Assembly (NCBI RefSeq): GCF_004331415.1
Contig: NZ_SJOP01000016.1
Span: 1-64,000, forward strand
Direction: 5' to 3'
DNA: 64,000 nt
Source of the DNA: Kosakonia quasisacchari
GTDB taxonomy: Bacteria > Pseudomonadota > Gammaproteobacteria > Enterobacterales > Enterobacteriaceae
In this document: positions 27,188 through 36,103 of the stretch, piece after piece
Layout: each line of letters starts with the position of its first letter
Numbering within the stretch: position 1 is the stretch's first letter
Program-made: the position numbers and the translations under genes
The notes under the pieces: model-generated
Databases searched by the model: none
What the model was told of the DNA's origin: nothing
What the model saw: only the letters and a program-made list of their open reading frames with translations

Positions 27188-28294
27188 ATGGTTGATCTAC
27201 GTCAGTCCAGGGATGTACCGCAAATCATGCTGTCGGTACTGTTTTTAGCAATCATGATTATCGCCTGTTTGTGGGTCGTCCAGCCCTTCATCCTCGGTTT
27301 TGCCTGGGCGGGCACGGTGGTGATCGCCACTTGGCCACTGCTGGTGCGCCTGCAACGCGTGCTGTTTGGCCGCCGCTCGCTGGCGGTGTTAGTGATGATG
27401 CTGCTGTTAATCCTGCTGTTTATTATTCCGGTCGCACTACTGGTTAATAGCCTGGTGGACTCCAGCGGCCCGGTGATCCACGCCATCAGCACCGGTGCCA
27501 TGTCACCGCCGGATTTAGCCTGGCTTAACAGCGTTCCTTTCATTGGTGAGAAGCTCTATGCGGGCTGGCACAGCCTGCTGGATATGGGCGGCAGCGCCAT
27601 TATGGCCAAGCTGCGCCCGTACGTAGGCGCGACAACCACCTGGTTTGTCGGCCAGGCCGCACATATCGGACGTTTTATGCTGCACTGCGGCCTGATGTTG
27701 CTGTTCAGCGCCCTGCTCTACTGGCGCGGTGAGCAAGTTGCCAGAGGGATCCGGCATTTTGCCATTCGCCTTGCCGGAAAACGTGGCGATGCCGCCGTGC
27801 TGCTGGCAGGCCAGGCGATCCGCGCCGTAGCGCTGGGCGTGGTGGTCACCGCGCTGGTGCAGGCCGTACTTGGCGGCGTTGGACTGGCCATTTCCGGCGT
27901 GCCCTACGCTACGTTGTTTACCGTGGTCATGCTGATGACCTGTCTGGTGCAGCTCGGGCCGTTACTGGTACTGGTCCCGGCCATTATCTGGCTTTACTGG
28001 AGCGGAGATTCCACTTGGGGCACCGTGCTGCTGGTCTGGAGCTGCGTTGTCGCCACGCTGGATAACTTCATCCGCCCGGTACTGATCCGCATGGGCGCGG
28101 ATTTACCGCTGATCCTTATTCTTTCAGGGGTCATTGGCGGACTGGTCGCTTTCGGCATGATTGGCCTGTTTATAGGTCCGGTATTACTGGCGGTCTCCTG
28201 GCGGCTATTCTCCGCGTGGGTGAATGAAGCGCCCGAACCGACAGCAACAGATAATGCATTAAGCGAAGTCGACAATGTAGATAACCCTTCCTGA
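27188..28294 (+). CDS. ydiK: AI-2E family transporter YdiK
   Basis: A 368-residue polytopic inner-membrane protein of the AI-2E transporter (TqsA/PerM) family. There are about seven or eight hydrophobic segments, clustered at residues 15-40, 55-85, 150-180 and 205-340, with the usual C-terminal GLFIGPVLLAVSW motif. The transported substrate is unknown. The start follows AAGGTGAG. It is monocistronic, divergent from ydiJ, and followed by a GC hairpin. The C-terminal tail is hydrophilic and acidic. Confidence 0.9.
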   Translation: MVDLRQSRDVPQIMLSVLFLAIMIIACLWVVQPFILGFAWAGTVVIATWPLLVRLQRVLFGRRSLAVLVMMLLLILLFIIPVALLVNSLVDSSGPVIHAISTGAMSPPDLAWLNSVPFIGEKLYAGWHSLLDMGGSAIMAKLRPYVGATTTWFVGQAAHIGRFMLHCGLMLLFSALLYWRGEQVARGIRHFAIRLAGKRGDAAVLLAGQAIRAVALGVVVTALVQAVLGGVGLAISGVPYATLFTVVMLMTCLVQLGPLLVLVPAIIWLYWSGDSTWGTVLLVWSCVVATLDNFIRPVLIRMGADLPLILILSGVIGGLVAFGMIGLFIGPVLLAVSWRLFSAWVNEAPEPTATDNALSEVDNVDNPS

Positions 28295-28302
28295 AAATAA
28301 TT

Positions 28303-28331
28303 GAGGCGGGGTAGCCCGCCTTAATTATTAT
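28303..28331 (+). terminator. ydiK terminator
   Basis: AGGCGGG (28304-28310) and CCCGCCT (28315-28321) form a stem with loop GTAG, followed by TAATTATTA. It lies nine bases past the ydiK stop codon. Confidence 0.6.
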
Positions 28332-28435
28332 TAAGCACTACTTATCATTTCAAACGCGAAACCCCATTCAGATCCCTCTGAAAGCGGAATAATGCGCGGT
28401 TTAACCTATATATTCTTCACGTCCGTTTAACTAAT

Positions 28436-28480
28436 GAGACGAATCTGATCGACGCAAAAAATCGACATGCCTACTATTAG
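28436..28480 (+). promoter_or_regulatory. rprA promoter with RcsB box
   Basis: GAGACGAATCTGATCGACGC (28437-28456) corresponds to the RcsB-binding site of E. coli rprA. CTACTATTAG (28471-28480) holds the extended -10 element that favours sigma-S. Together they predict induction by the Rcs envelope-stress phosphorelay. Confidence 0.8.
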
Positions 28481-28483
28481 CTC

Positions 28484-28589
28484 ACGGTTATAAATCAACA
28501 CCTTGATTTATAAACATGGAAATCCCCTGAGTGAAACAACGAATTGCTGTGTGTAGTCTTTGCCCATCTCCCACGATGGGCTTTTTTTT
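28484..28589 (+). ncRNA. rprA: RprA small regulatory RNA
   Basis: About 106 bases nearly identical to E. coli RprA. An AT-rich 5' stem (GGTTATAAATCAA with TTGATTTATAA) is followed by the conserved single-stranded GGAAATCCCCTGAGTGAAAC segment that pairs with the rpoS leader, and by the terminator GCCCATC...GATGGGC with a run of T. The 5' loop has compensated changes (ACACC versus remembered ACATA). It is Hfq-dependent and activates rpoS translation. Its location next to ydiK is the same as in E. coli. Confidence 0.95.
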
Positions 28590-28610
28590 CGCCACTTTCA
28601 GTTCAGGCAC

Positions 28611-28817
28611 TTATTTGCCGGATGCAGACGCGCTCCCCTTGCTGCTCACCGCGCAGGCACCATTATCAATAGCCGCACCAATCGGTAGATAATCGAATGC
28701 TAAATGCATCGTGCTCACATCGTGTCCGTCACAGGCACGAATATGATCGTTATAAGACGCGCAGCCATTAAGCCCCGCGCATGCGAGCACGATAAACATG
28801 AATAAAAAACGTTTCAT
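28611..28817 (-). CDS. Small lipoprotein, unknown
   Basis: A 68-residue precursor with a signal peptide and lipobox GLNGC (Cys19), so the mature protein is about 50 residues, anchored by lipid. The residue after Cys is Ala, which favours the outer membrane. Two further Cys (RACDGHD and GACAVS) may form a disulfide. The start has a GAGG ribosome site. It is convergent with rprA. I do not recognise the family. Confidence 0.7.
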   Translation of the reverse strand: MKRFLFMFIVLACAGLNGCASYNDHIRACDGHDVSTMHLAFDYLPIGAAIDNGACAVSSKGSASASGK

Positions 28818-28944
28818 TTGAATAACCTCACGACTATTGCAGGCAAATAAAAGATATATGCTTTCCGCTACAGCGAAATAAAAACTGCAATAGTTAATAA
28901 ATTAAAACGACGAAAAGACAATTAACATATACCCGCTTACGTAT

Positions 28945-29145
28945 TTACCTGTGCCAGCTGCTGATAAGATTATGCTGAGACAGCACGTGATCAACGACGT
29001 TACGTAACCGGCCCTGCAATGCTCTATAAATCCTGCGTTCGCCCGCGTAGTTCACCCACCGGATACCGTCGGGTTCAACTTCGACAAACCCCGTCACGCC
29101 ATTACAAATAAAATGGACATAATGGCGCTCAGCTATTTTCCCCAT
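28945..29145 (-). CDS. Small protein of unknown function
   Basis: The open frame extends to 29247, but the best start is the ATG at 29145, which has GAGG nine bases upstream, giving 66 residues (MGKIAERHYVHFICNGV...). It is basic and Arg-rich toward the C-terminus (GERRIYRALQGRLRNVV), soluble, without signal peptide. I do not recognise the family. It lies alone between the small lipoprotein and the GH3 operon. Confidence 0.55.
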   Translation of the reverse strand: MGKIAERHYVHFICNGVTGFVEVEPDGIRWVNYAGERRIYRALQGRLRNVVDHVLSQHNLISSWHR

Positions 29146-29367
29146 TACGTAAAACCTCAATATAATTTTCTCTGCAAGCACAGAAGAAAATAGAAAACCA
29201 CGAACAGATAAGTCACTGGAGAGAATTATATGCAGGGTAATTATCAATACAATAAATATATACCAGGGGCAGGCACAAATAGCTTACGATCACACAAATA
29301 CCTTACGCAATTGTAAGCCATGCAGCGCGGTTGTTATTTCAGCAGGGTTATTGTTGCCCGTTTGTGC

Positions 29368-29394
29368 AAAAAATAGCCCATCATTCGATGGGCT
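29368..29394 (-). terminator. Terminator of the GH3/GPH operon
   Basis: AGCCCATC and GATGGGCT (29375-29394) form an eight-pair stem with loop GAAT on the minus strand, followed by ATTTTTT. It lies ten bases past the GH3 stop codon. Confidence 0.88.
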
Positions 29395-29403
29395 ACGATT
29401 TTA

Positions 29404-31776
29404 TCACTGGCTGACTTCGCACTGGCTCATCATTTTCCAGGCGGAGGGAAGTTCGCGGGTTTCGCCGTAAACGTTCACCGTGAGCGTTGCGCGGATATCA
29501 GCAGATGAGGCACCCATTTGCAGCTCAAACTCACCCGGTTCGACAATGCGCTGCCCGTCACGACGCGTAAAGTTGAGCATATCCACCGGCACGATGAACG
29601 TTAGCGTTGCCGTTTCACCTGGCGACAACGCCACACGCTGGAACGCTTTTAGCTCATGTACCGGGCGCACCATCGACGCTACCTTGTCCCGGACATACAA
29701 CTGCACTACCTCGCTGCCGCTGCGCTCTCCGGTATTTTTCACCTGCACCTGTACGCGAATATCGCCATCGATCGCCACATCTGGCGTCAGCAGCACCGGG
29801 TTCACATACGCAAACTGCGTCCAGGTTTGTCCGTAGCCAAAGGGGTAACGTGAACCAAAATGGAAGGCAAATGGCGTACCGCCGCTTTTCAGTTTGTGGT
29901 TGTAATAATAGGGCATTGCACCAGCGCTTTTCGGCACGCTGACAACCAGACGTCCCTGCGGCTCTGCTCGCCCGGTCAACACATCGGCAATCGCCCAGCC
30001 ACCCTCCTGCCCCGGTGCCCACGCCATCAACCATGCGGCAACGCGCGACTCCAGCCCTTGCAGGTTATAAGGCCGCCCACCGGTCATGACCACGACTACC
30101 GGTTTCCCGGTTGCCACTAACGCCTCCAGCAACTGTTGTTGCACACCCGGCAACGTCAGACTGTCCGTGTCAGAACCTTCCCCCACCGTCCCGCTCTGGA
30201 ACAACCCGGCAAGATCGCCCACGCAGGCAATAATCACGTCGCTTTCTTGCACTACGCTAACCGCGTGCGGGATCAGGCTCAAATCCACGGAGACCGGCGA
30301 CTGCTGCATCGGTTTGCCCGAAGCGTCTCCAGGGAAAACGGGGGCACCTGCCATACGTTTTTCAATAATATGGCAGCCTTTGGCATAGCGGACGTTCCCC
30401 TCTCCCAGCGTCTGGCGTAGCGCCGCAAGCGGTGTGGTGACCTGCGTGGTCTCCTCCAGCATATCGCTGATGATCAAATGCACCGGAAAACTGTAGCCGC
30501 TGAGCAAAGCCAGCGGATCGTCGGCGGTCGGGCCAATCACCGCCACCTTCGGCGAACCGTTCAACGGCAGGATGCCGTTATTTTCCAGCAGCGTCATTGA
30601 ACGCGTAGCGACCTCACGTGCTACCTGCCGCGTCTCAACCGACTGCAAGTCGATGCCCTGTTCATCGGTATAGGGATGCTCGAACAAACCGAGACGAAAT
30701 TTCACTTCCAGTACGCGAGCGACAATTTCATCCACTTTTGCCATGGAAATAAGGCCGCGCTCGACGGCCTCTGTCAAATGGCGCGCACCGTCATCTTTTG
30801 GCAGTTCAACATCCAGCCCGGCATTAAATGAGAGCGCAGCGGATTCTGCGGCATCGTGAGTCACGCCATGATGTTGATGCAACAGGCTGACACCGCCGTA
30901 ATCGGCCACAATAATGCCATCAAAGCCCCACTGTTCACGCAGCAAGGTGGTGAGCAAGAAGTGGTCACTGTGTCCCGGCTGGTTATCAATGTCATGATAG
31001 GCTGGCATTACCGATCCGGCTTTCGCCAGTTTCACCGCCATCTCGAACGGCAGCAAAAAGATGTCGTTCAGCTCGCAAAAGCCCAGGTGCACAGGCGCAT
31101 GGTTACGTGCGCCTTCGCTAAACGAGTGACCAACGTAGTGTTTGAGCGTCGCCAGCATATCGCCCTTTTCACCCTGCAGACCTTTCACGTAGGCGCAAGC
31201 CATCACCCCCACTAACCATGGATCTTCGCCAAATGTCTCTTCCGTGCGCCCCCAGCGGACATCGCGCGAGACATCCAGCACCGGAGCCAGCCCCTGCTTG
31301 CAACCGGTTGATCGCGCTTCCAGCCCAATATGATGAGCGGCACGCTGCACGAGTTGCGGATCCCAGGTGGAGCCGTAGTTCAGCGAGGAGGGAAATAACG
31401 TCGCGTCTTTACACAGTAAACCAACCAAACACTCCTCATGGAACAGCGCCGGGATACCCAGTCGCGTCTCTTCCACTAGCGTTTTTTGCAGCCGATTAGC
31501 CGCGCGCACGCCGCTTTTTGCCTCCACAATATGCGTGCCCAGCGGGCGGGTTATCTGCCCGACCCCCAACGTAAGCCGCTGCGCCAGCGCCGCCTGAGCA
31601 CTGACACCGGCAAATTCATCACTGAGATCGGTACGCTCGCGGTGATTACCCTCTTCTGAGAGCACCAGCCACAAAGCATGCATTTGCGCGAATTTTTCTT
31701 CCGGCGTCATCCGCGCCAGTAAGTCTGCCACGCGTTCAGCTACGGGGCGGTGTGCGTCCTTGTAAATTGCGGTCAT
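29404..31776 (-). CDS. Glycoside hydrolase family 3 (beta-glucosidase/xylosidase)
   Basis: A 790-residue cytoplasmic exo-glycosidase; there is no signal peptide. The N-terminal (beta/alpha)8 domain carries the nucleophile Asp292 in GIIVADYGGV and the substrate-binding KHYVGH and RDVRWGR motifs. The second alpha/beta sandwich domain (about 405-620) and a C-terminal fibronectin III-like domain (about 675-760, SGSEVVQLYV) complete the usual GH3 layout. It likely removes glucose or xylose from the non-reducing end of imported beta-linked oligosaccharides. Its start overlaps the stop of the upstream GPH transporter by four bases (ATGA), so the two are a coupled uptake-and-cleavage operon. The precise sugar cannot be read from the sequence. 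Confidence 0.93.
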   Translation of the reverse strand: MTAIYKDAHRPVAERVADLLARMTPEEKFAQMHALWLVLSEEGNHRERTDLSDEFAGVSAQAALAQRLTLGVGQITRPLGTHIVEAKSGVRAANRLQKTLVEETRLGIPALFHEECLVGLLCKDATLFPSSLNYGSTWDPQLVQRAAHHIGLEARSTGCKQGLAPVLDVSRDVRWGRTEETFGEDPWLVGVMACAYVKGLQGEKGDMLATLKHYVGHSFSEGARNHAPVHLGFCELNDIFLLPFEMAVKLAKAGSVMPAYHDIDNQPGHSDHFLLTTLLREQWGFDGIIVADYGGVSLLHQHHGVTHDAAESAALSFNAGLDVELPKDDGARHLTEAVERGLISMAKVDEIVARVLEVKFRLGLFEHPYTDEQGIDLQSVETRQVAREVATRSMTLLENNGILPLNGSPKVAVIGPTADDPLALLSGYSFPVHLIISDMLEETTQVTTPLAALRQTLGEGNVRYAKGCHIIEKRMAGAPVFPGDASGKPMQQSPVSVDLSLIPHAVSVVQESDVIIACVGDLAGLFQSGTVGEGSDTDSLTLPGVQQQLLEALVATGKPVVVVMTGGRPYNLQGLESRVAAWLMAWAPGQEGGWAIADVLTGRAEPQGRLVVSVPKSAGAMPYYYNHKLKSGGTPFAFHFGSRYPFGYGQTWTQFAYVNPVLLTPDVAIDGDIRVQVQVKNTGERSGSEVVQLYVRDKVASMVRPVHELKAFQRVALSPGETATLTFIVPVDMLNFTRRDGQRIVEPGEFELQMGASSADIRATLTVNVYGETRELPSAWKMMSQCEVSQ

Positions 31777-33176
31777 CGGGTCACTCCTGTGTGATTGAAA
31801 TCCGGGGAGGTTTGCGGTGCGGTATCGCGGTCATCGCGTTTGCGTATTAACTCTTGCGCGATACTGTCGGCAACCTGGCTATTCAGTTTGTAGCGGGTCA
31901 GCAGCAGCGCCATGCAGATAAACAGCAGGCAGGGGATCAGCGTAAACAGCGCGTTAATGGTCGTCAGCACCGTCGCACTCTGGGCTGCCTGGTTCGGCGC
32001 ATAGTCCACTGCGCCAAGTACCCAGCCTACCACTGCGCCGCCGAGCGCCAGGCCAAACTTAATGGCGAACAACGCCGTAGAGAACACCAGTCCGTCAAGA
32101 CGACGCCCGCTGCGGTGCTCTTCATAATCGACAACGTCAGAGAACATGGTCCATTGCAATGGCGTGGTCAGATTCTGAATAAAGCTAAAAACGATATTGA
32201 GGCCAAAAATAAGCCACACTTGTGAAGGTGGAATAATAAAGATCAGCGCAGCGAAAACGACGAAGGTAATAATTGTCCACTGGTAGGCGCGTACCCGGTC
32301 GAATTTCCCTAACAACCGTGCCGATAATAGCGCTCCGCTTAGGGCAGCGATCATGCCAGACACAATAAAGGTAAACACCATATCCGGGCGCTGTAATACA
32401 TATTTGACGTAATACATTGTGGCAGAACCGCGCGTCACCACAGCGGTTAACAGCAAAATATTAAACAAAAAGACAATGCGCCACTGCGTATTTGCCGTCA
32501 GCAGTTTGAGATCGCTGAGCAACGAACCGGAGCTATCATTGCGCGGCGTAAAACGCTCGCGGGTCATAAAGAAACAGCCAAAGAACAGAAAAATGCCTAA
32601 CACGCCCATCATGCTCATGGCATAGAAATACCCTTTTTGATCGTTACCCGCCCCCAGATGCGCCACCAGCGGCAGAGCAATAACGGTTACGATCAGACCG
32701 CCGATAAACGACAAACCAAAGCGCCAGGACTGCAGAGAGTGGCGCTCGTGCGGATCCATCGTCAGTGCACCGGGCATCGCGCAGTAAGGCACGTTAATCG
32801 CAGAATAGATAAAACTAAGGATGGCGTAAGTAACGCAGGCATAGAGGATTTTTGCCGTTGCCCCTGCGTCCGGGACATAAAAGGTAATAATGCAGCTCAC
32901 ACCAAACGGTATTGCAAACCACAGCAGCCAGGGGCGAAAACGCCCGTGCCGCGTTTGTGTGCGATCGACCAGTGCGCCGATACAAGGATCGACAAAAGCA
33001 TCAATTGCACGCACGACCAAAAACATGGTTCCCATAATTGCGGCGGGTAACCCAAACACATCCGTATAGAAATAAGCGAGAAACAGCGTTGCGGTTTGCC
33101 AGACCAGGGCGCTTGCCATATCACCCAGACCGTAACCTATTTTGTCTTTTGTACTCAGGACAGAGGAGATTGTCAT
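31773..33176 (-). CDS. GPH-family sugar:cation symporter
   Basis: A 467-residue, about 12-helix inner-membrane transporter of the glycoside-pentoside-hexuronide family (MelB/XylP/YicJ type). Family marks include GYGLGDMASALVW at the N-terminus, the cytosolic loop VDRTQTRHGRFRPW, and the second-half motif DVVDYEEHRSGRRLDG. It presumably imports a glycoside with Na+ or H+ for the GH3 enzyme encoded next. Pairings of this type (yicJ-yicI, yagG-yagH) are common in enterics. No regulator is encoded beside it, and the 217-bp region upstream (33177-33393) contains the promoter and the ppsA terminator but no recognisable operator. Confidence 0.92.
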   Translation of the reverse strand: MTISSVLSTKDKIGYGLGDMASALVWQTATLFLAYFYTDVFGLPAAIMGTMFLVVRAIDAFVDPCIGALVDRTQTRHGRFRPWLLWFAIPFGVSCIITFYVPDAGATAKILYACVTYAILSFIYSAINVPYCAMPGALTMDPHERHSLQSWRFGLSFIGGLIVTVIALPLVAHLGAGNDQKGYFYAMSMMGVLGIFLFFGCFFMTRERFTPRNDSSGSLLSDLKLLTANTQWRIVFLFNILLLTAVVTRGSATMYYVKYVLQRPDMVFTFIVSGMIAALSGALLSARLLGKFDRVRAYQWTIITFVVFAALIFIIPPSQVWLIFGLNIVFSFIQNLTTPLQWTMFSDVVDYEEHRSGRRLDGLVFSTALFAIKFGLALGGAVVGWVLGAVDYAPNQAAQSATVLTTINALFTLIPCLLFICMALLLTRYKLNSQVADSIAQELIRKRDDRDTAPQTSPDFNHTGVTR

Positions 33177-33351
33177 TTTTATTAGCCTTGTGAGGTCAAA
33201 AAATATTTCAACATGGCGCGACAGATTAACGTCGCGCTGCTCACTACAGGCTCAAGTATTGGAAGAAGCCTACGAGGGGACAATTGCAATAATTGCCAGG
33301 CTTTTTACGTTTTTTAGTAATTGTGATCGCCGCCGAGTTCGCGGCTGAAAT

Positions 33352-33384
33352 AAAAAAATCCCCGACATTATGCCGGGGATTTTA
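33352..33384 (-). terminator. ppsA terminator
   Basis: AAATCCCCG and CGGGGATTT arms on the minus strand (loop GCATAATGT, partly paired) are followed by a T run. It lies ten bases past the ppsA stop codon. Confidence 0.88.
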
Positions 33385-33393
33385 CTTTCGCCT

Positions 33394-35772
33394 TTATTTT
33401 TTCAGTTCGGCGAGGCTTAACCAGGTCTGCACAACGGTATCCGGATTGAGCGAGAGGCTATCAATGCCCTCATCCATCAACCATGCAGCAAAGTCTTCGT
33501 GATCCGAAGGTCCCTGCCCGCAAATACCGACATATTTTCCCTGCTTTTTCGCCGCACGAATCGCCATGGAAAGCAGCGCTTTCACCGCATCGTTACGTTC
33601 GTCGAACAGTTCAGAGACCACGCCAGAATCGCGATCGAGGCCCAGCGCCAACTGGGTCATGTCGTTGGAGCCGATAGAGAAACCATCGAAATACTCGAGG
33701 AACTGCTCCGCCAGCAGCGCGTTCGACGGGATTTCGCACATCATGATGATTTTCAGGCCATTCTCACCGCGTTTCAGCCCCTGACGCGCCAGCTCATCAA
33801 CGACCGCTTTTGCCTGTTCAACGGTGCGGACAAACGGGACCATGATCTCGACGTTGGTCAGCCCCATCTCGTTACGCACGCGTTTTACCGCTTCACATTC
33901 AAGAGCGAAGCAATCGCGGAAGCTGTCCGCCACGTAACGACCGGCACCACGGAAGCCAAGCATCGGGTTCTCTTCTTCCGGCTCGTAACGCTCACCGCCA
34001 ACCAGATTGGCGTATTCGTTCGATTTAAAATCGGACAGACGCACAATCACGCGTTTAGGCCAGAATGCTGCACCCAGCGTCGAAATACCTTCCGTCAGGC
34101 GACCGACATAAAACTCAACCGGCGAATCGAAGCCTTTCATCATTTCGCGGATTTCGTTTTGTAATTTCGCGTCCTGGTCATCAAACTCCAGCAACGCGCG
34201 CGGATGCACACCGATCATACGGTTAATGATGAATTCCAGCCGCGCAAGGCCTACGCCTTCGTTTGGCAGGCAAGCAAAATCGAAGGCGCGATCCGGGTTG
34301 CCGACGTTCATCATGATCTTCAGCGGCAGATCCGGCATAGTGTCCACGCTTGAACTTTTCACGCTGAAATCCAGCAGATCGGCATACACGTAACCGGTAT
34401 CGCCTTCGGCGCAGGAGACGGTAACCTTCTCGCCGGTTTTAATGCGTTCCGTCGCATCGCCGCAACCCACCACCGCCGGAATACCTAACTCACGCGCAAT
34501 GATCGCCGCGTGACAGGTTCGACCGCCGCGGTTGGTGACAATGGCCGCCGCCTTTTTCATGATTGGTTCCCAATCCGGGTCGGTCATGTCGGTAACCAGC
34601 ACATCGCCCGGCTCGATCAGGTTCATCTCGCTGATATCGTGAATCACTTTCACCGTGCCTGCGCCAATGCGATGCCCAATAGCACGGCCTTCAGAGATAA
34701 TGCGCCCCTGGGCATGCAGCGTGTAACGCTCCATCACCTGGCCACGCGAGCGCACCGTTTCCGGGCGCGCCTGTACAATAAACAATTTGCCAGTATGACC
34801 GTCTTTCGCCCATTCAATATCCATTGGACGGCCATAATGTTTCTCGATTTGCACCGCCTGCTTCGCCAATGCTTGTACTTCTTCATCGGTCAGGGAGAAG
34901 CGATCGCGATCGGCCTGCGCAACATCCTCAATTTGCACCTGCTTGCCATGTTCTTGCGTCGGCGCATAGATCATGCGGATTTTCTTCGAGCCCATGGTAC
35001 GGCGCACAATGGCCGGACGATTTGCCGCAAGCGTTGGCTTGTGAACATAGAACTCATCAGGGTTAACGGCGCCCTGCACCACCATTTCGCCCAGCCCCCA
35101 GGCAGAGGTGATAAACACCACCTGATCAAAACCGGATTCCGTATCGATGGTGAACATCACGCCAGAAGAGCCGATATCCGAACGCACCATGCGCTGCACA
35201 CCGGCGGAAAGCGCTACGCCGCGGTGATCGTAGCCCTGGTGCACACGATAGGAGATGGCGCGATCGTTAAACAATGATGCAAACACATGCTTAACCGCCA
35301 CCAGCACGGCGTCATACCCTTGCACGTTGAGGAACGTTTCCTGCTGACCAGCAAACGAGGCATCCGGCATGTCTTCTGCTGTCGCAGAAGAGCGCACCGC
35401 GAAAGAGGCTTCAGCGTCGTCTTCGGAGAGTTTGGCATAGGCTTCGTGAACAGCTTTTTCCAGCTCGGGCTGGAAAGGCGTGTCGACAATCCACTGGCGG
35501 ATCTGCGCACCGGCTTTTGCCAGTTCGGAAACATCATCGATGTCGGTTTTATCCAGTAATTCGTAAATGCGCTGATTTAGCCCGCTTTGTTCCAGAAACT
35601 GGTTAAACGCATCGGCCGTGGTTGCAAACCCATTCGGTACGGAAACACCCACACCGGACAGATTAGTAATCATTTCACCAAGGGAGGCATTTTTGCCCCC
35701 AACTCTGTCTACATCATTCATGCCGAGTTGGTCATACCAAAGCACCAGCGGAGACGAGCCATTGTTGGACAT
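33394..35772 (-). CDS. ppsA: Phosphoenolpyruvate synthase
   Basis: A 792-residue cytoplasmic enzyme converting pyruvate, ATP and water to phosphoenolpyruvate, AMP and phosphate, needed for growth on C3 acids. Domain order: N-terminal ATP-grasp nucleotide domain (1-340), swivelling phospho-histidine domain with GGRTCHAAII (His near 421), and C-terminal PEP/pyruvate barrel with GICGQGPSD (Cys near 766). Length and order are those of E. coli. Its divergent neighbour ppsR inactivates it by phosphorylating a Thr next to the catalytic His. Upstream lies a Cra-like site, consistent with activation by Cra. Confidence 0.98.
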   Translation of the reverse strand: MSNNGSSPLVLWYDQLGMNDVDRVGGKNASLGEMITNLSGVGVSVPNGFATTADAFNQFLEQSGLNQRIYELLDKTDIDDVSELAKAGAQIRQWIVDTPFQPELEKAVHEAYAKLSEDDAEASFAVRSSATAEDMPDASFAGQQETFLNVQGYDAVLVAVKHVFASLFNDRAISYRVHQGYDHRGVALSAGVQRMVRSDIGSSGVMFTIDTESGFDQVVFITSAWGLGEMVVQGAVNPDEFYVHKPTLAANRPAIVRRTMGSKKIRMIYAPTQEHGKQVQIEDVAQADRDRFSLTDEEVQALAKQAVQIEKHYGRPMDIEWAKDGHTGKLFIVQARPETVRSRGQVMERYTLHAQGRIISEGRAIGHRIGAGTVKVIHDISEMNLIEPGDVLVTDMTDPDWEPIMKKAAAIVTNRGGRTCHAAIIARELGIPAVVGCGDATERIKTGEKVTVSCAEGDTGYVYADLLDFSVKSSSVDTMPDLPLKIMMNVGNPDRAFDFACLPNEGVGLARLEFIINRMIGVHPRALLEFDDQDAKLQNEIREMMKGFDSPVEFYVGRLTEGISTLGAAFWPKRVIVRLSDFKSNEYANLVGGERYEPEEENPMLGFRGAGRYVADSFRDCFALECEAVKRVRNEMGLTNVEIMVPFVRTVEQAKAVVDELARQGLKRGENGLKIIMMCEIPSNALLAEQFLEYFDGFSIGSNDMTQLALGLDRDSGVVSELFDERNDAVKALLSMAIRAAKKQGKYVGICGQGPSDHEDFAAWLMDEGIDSLSLNPDTVVQTWLSLAELKK

Positions 35773-35859
35773 CGAAACAATCCTTTTGTGATATATGAAT
35801 GGGTAAAAACGTCGAACTACTTTTTTATCCTGGCATAATTAATTCCGTTGAAAAAACGG

Positions 35860-35994
35860 TGAATCGTGTAAGCAATTACGATTTCTGGTTTTTCGGATAG
35901 ATTCCCATCAATAAATCACCTTGAGTAATTTCTCATTTTTGTATCTCCTTATTTTTTATAGGGGAAACTAAAAAAATGAACCATAGAGTTCATT
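35860..35994. promoter_or_regulatory. ppsA-ppsR divergent control region
   Basis: TGAATCGTGTAA (35860-35871) resembles a Cra operator on the ppsA side. AATGAAC-N6-GTTCATT (35975-35994) is a perfect seven-base inverted repeat midway between the genes. GTATCTCCTT (35941-35950) and AAGGAGATAC (36032-36041) form a long-range inverted repeat, so each strand shows a Shine-Dalgarno-like AAGGAG followed by an ATG. On the minus strand this opens only the six-codon frame MRNYSR, on the plus strand a 19-codon frame. The region is AT-rich and contains both promoters. Confidence 0.5.
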
Positions 35995-36043
35995 AAAAAT
36001 AAAAACACCATTTCATTTTGAAAATGAGAAAAAGGAGATACGC

Positions 36044-36103
36044 ATGCGAAGGGTTTTAATTTATGCTTTCAGAGAATTACGCATGTCATTCAGGATGGGT
36101 TAA
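36044..36103 (+). CDS. Putative 19-residue leader peptide of ppsR
   Basis: A very strong ribosome site AAAGGAGATACGC precedes ATG 36044. The frame reads MRRVLIYAFRELRMSFRMG and stops with TAA at 36101-36103, so that the ppsR ATG (36104) begins at the very next base. ppsR itself has no good ribosome site of its own (upstream bases CAGGATGGGTTAA lie inside the leader ORF), which suggests ppsR is translated by reinitiation. The peptide is strongly basic (five Arg). I know of no family. It could equally be a non-coding 5' leader whose ORF is fortuitous, but the spacing is striking. Confidence 0.5.
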   Translation: MRRVLIYAFRELRMSFRMG

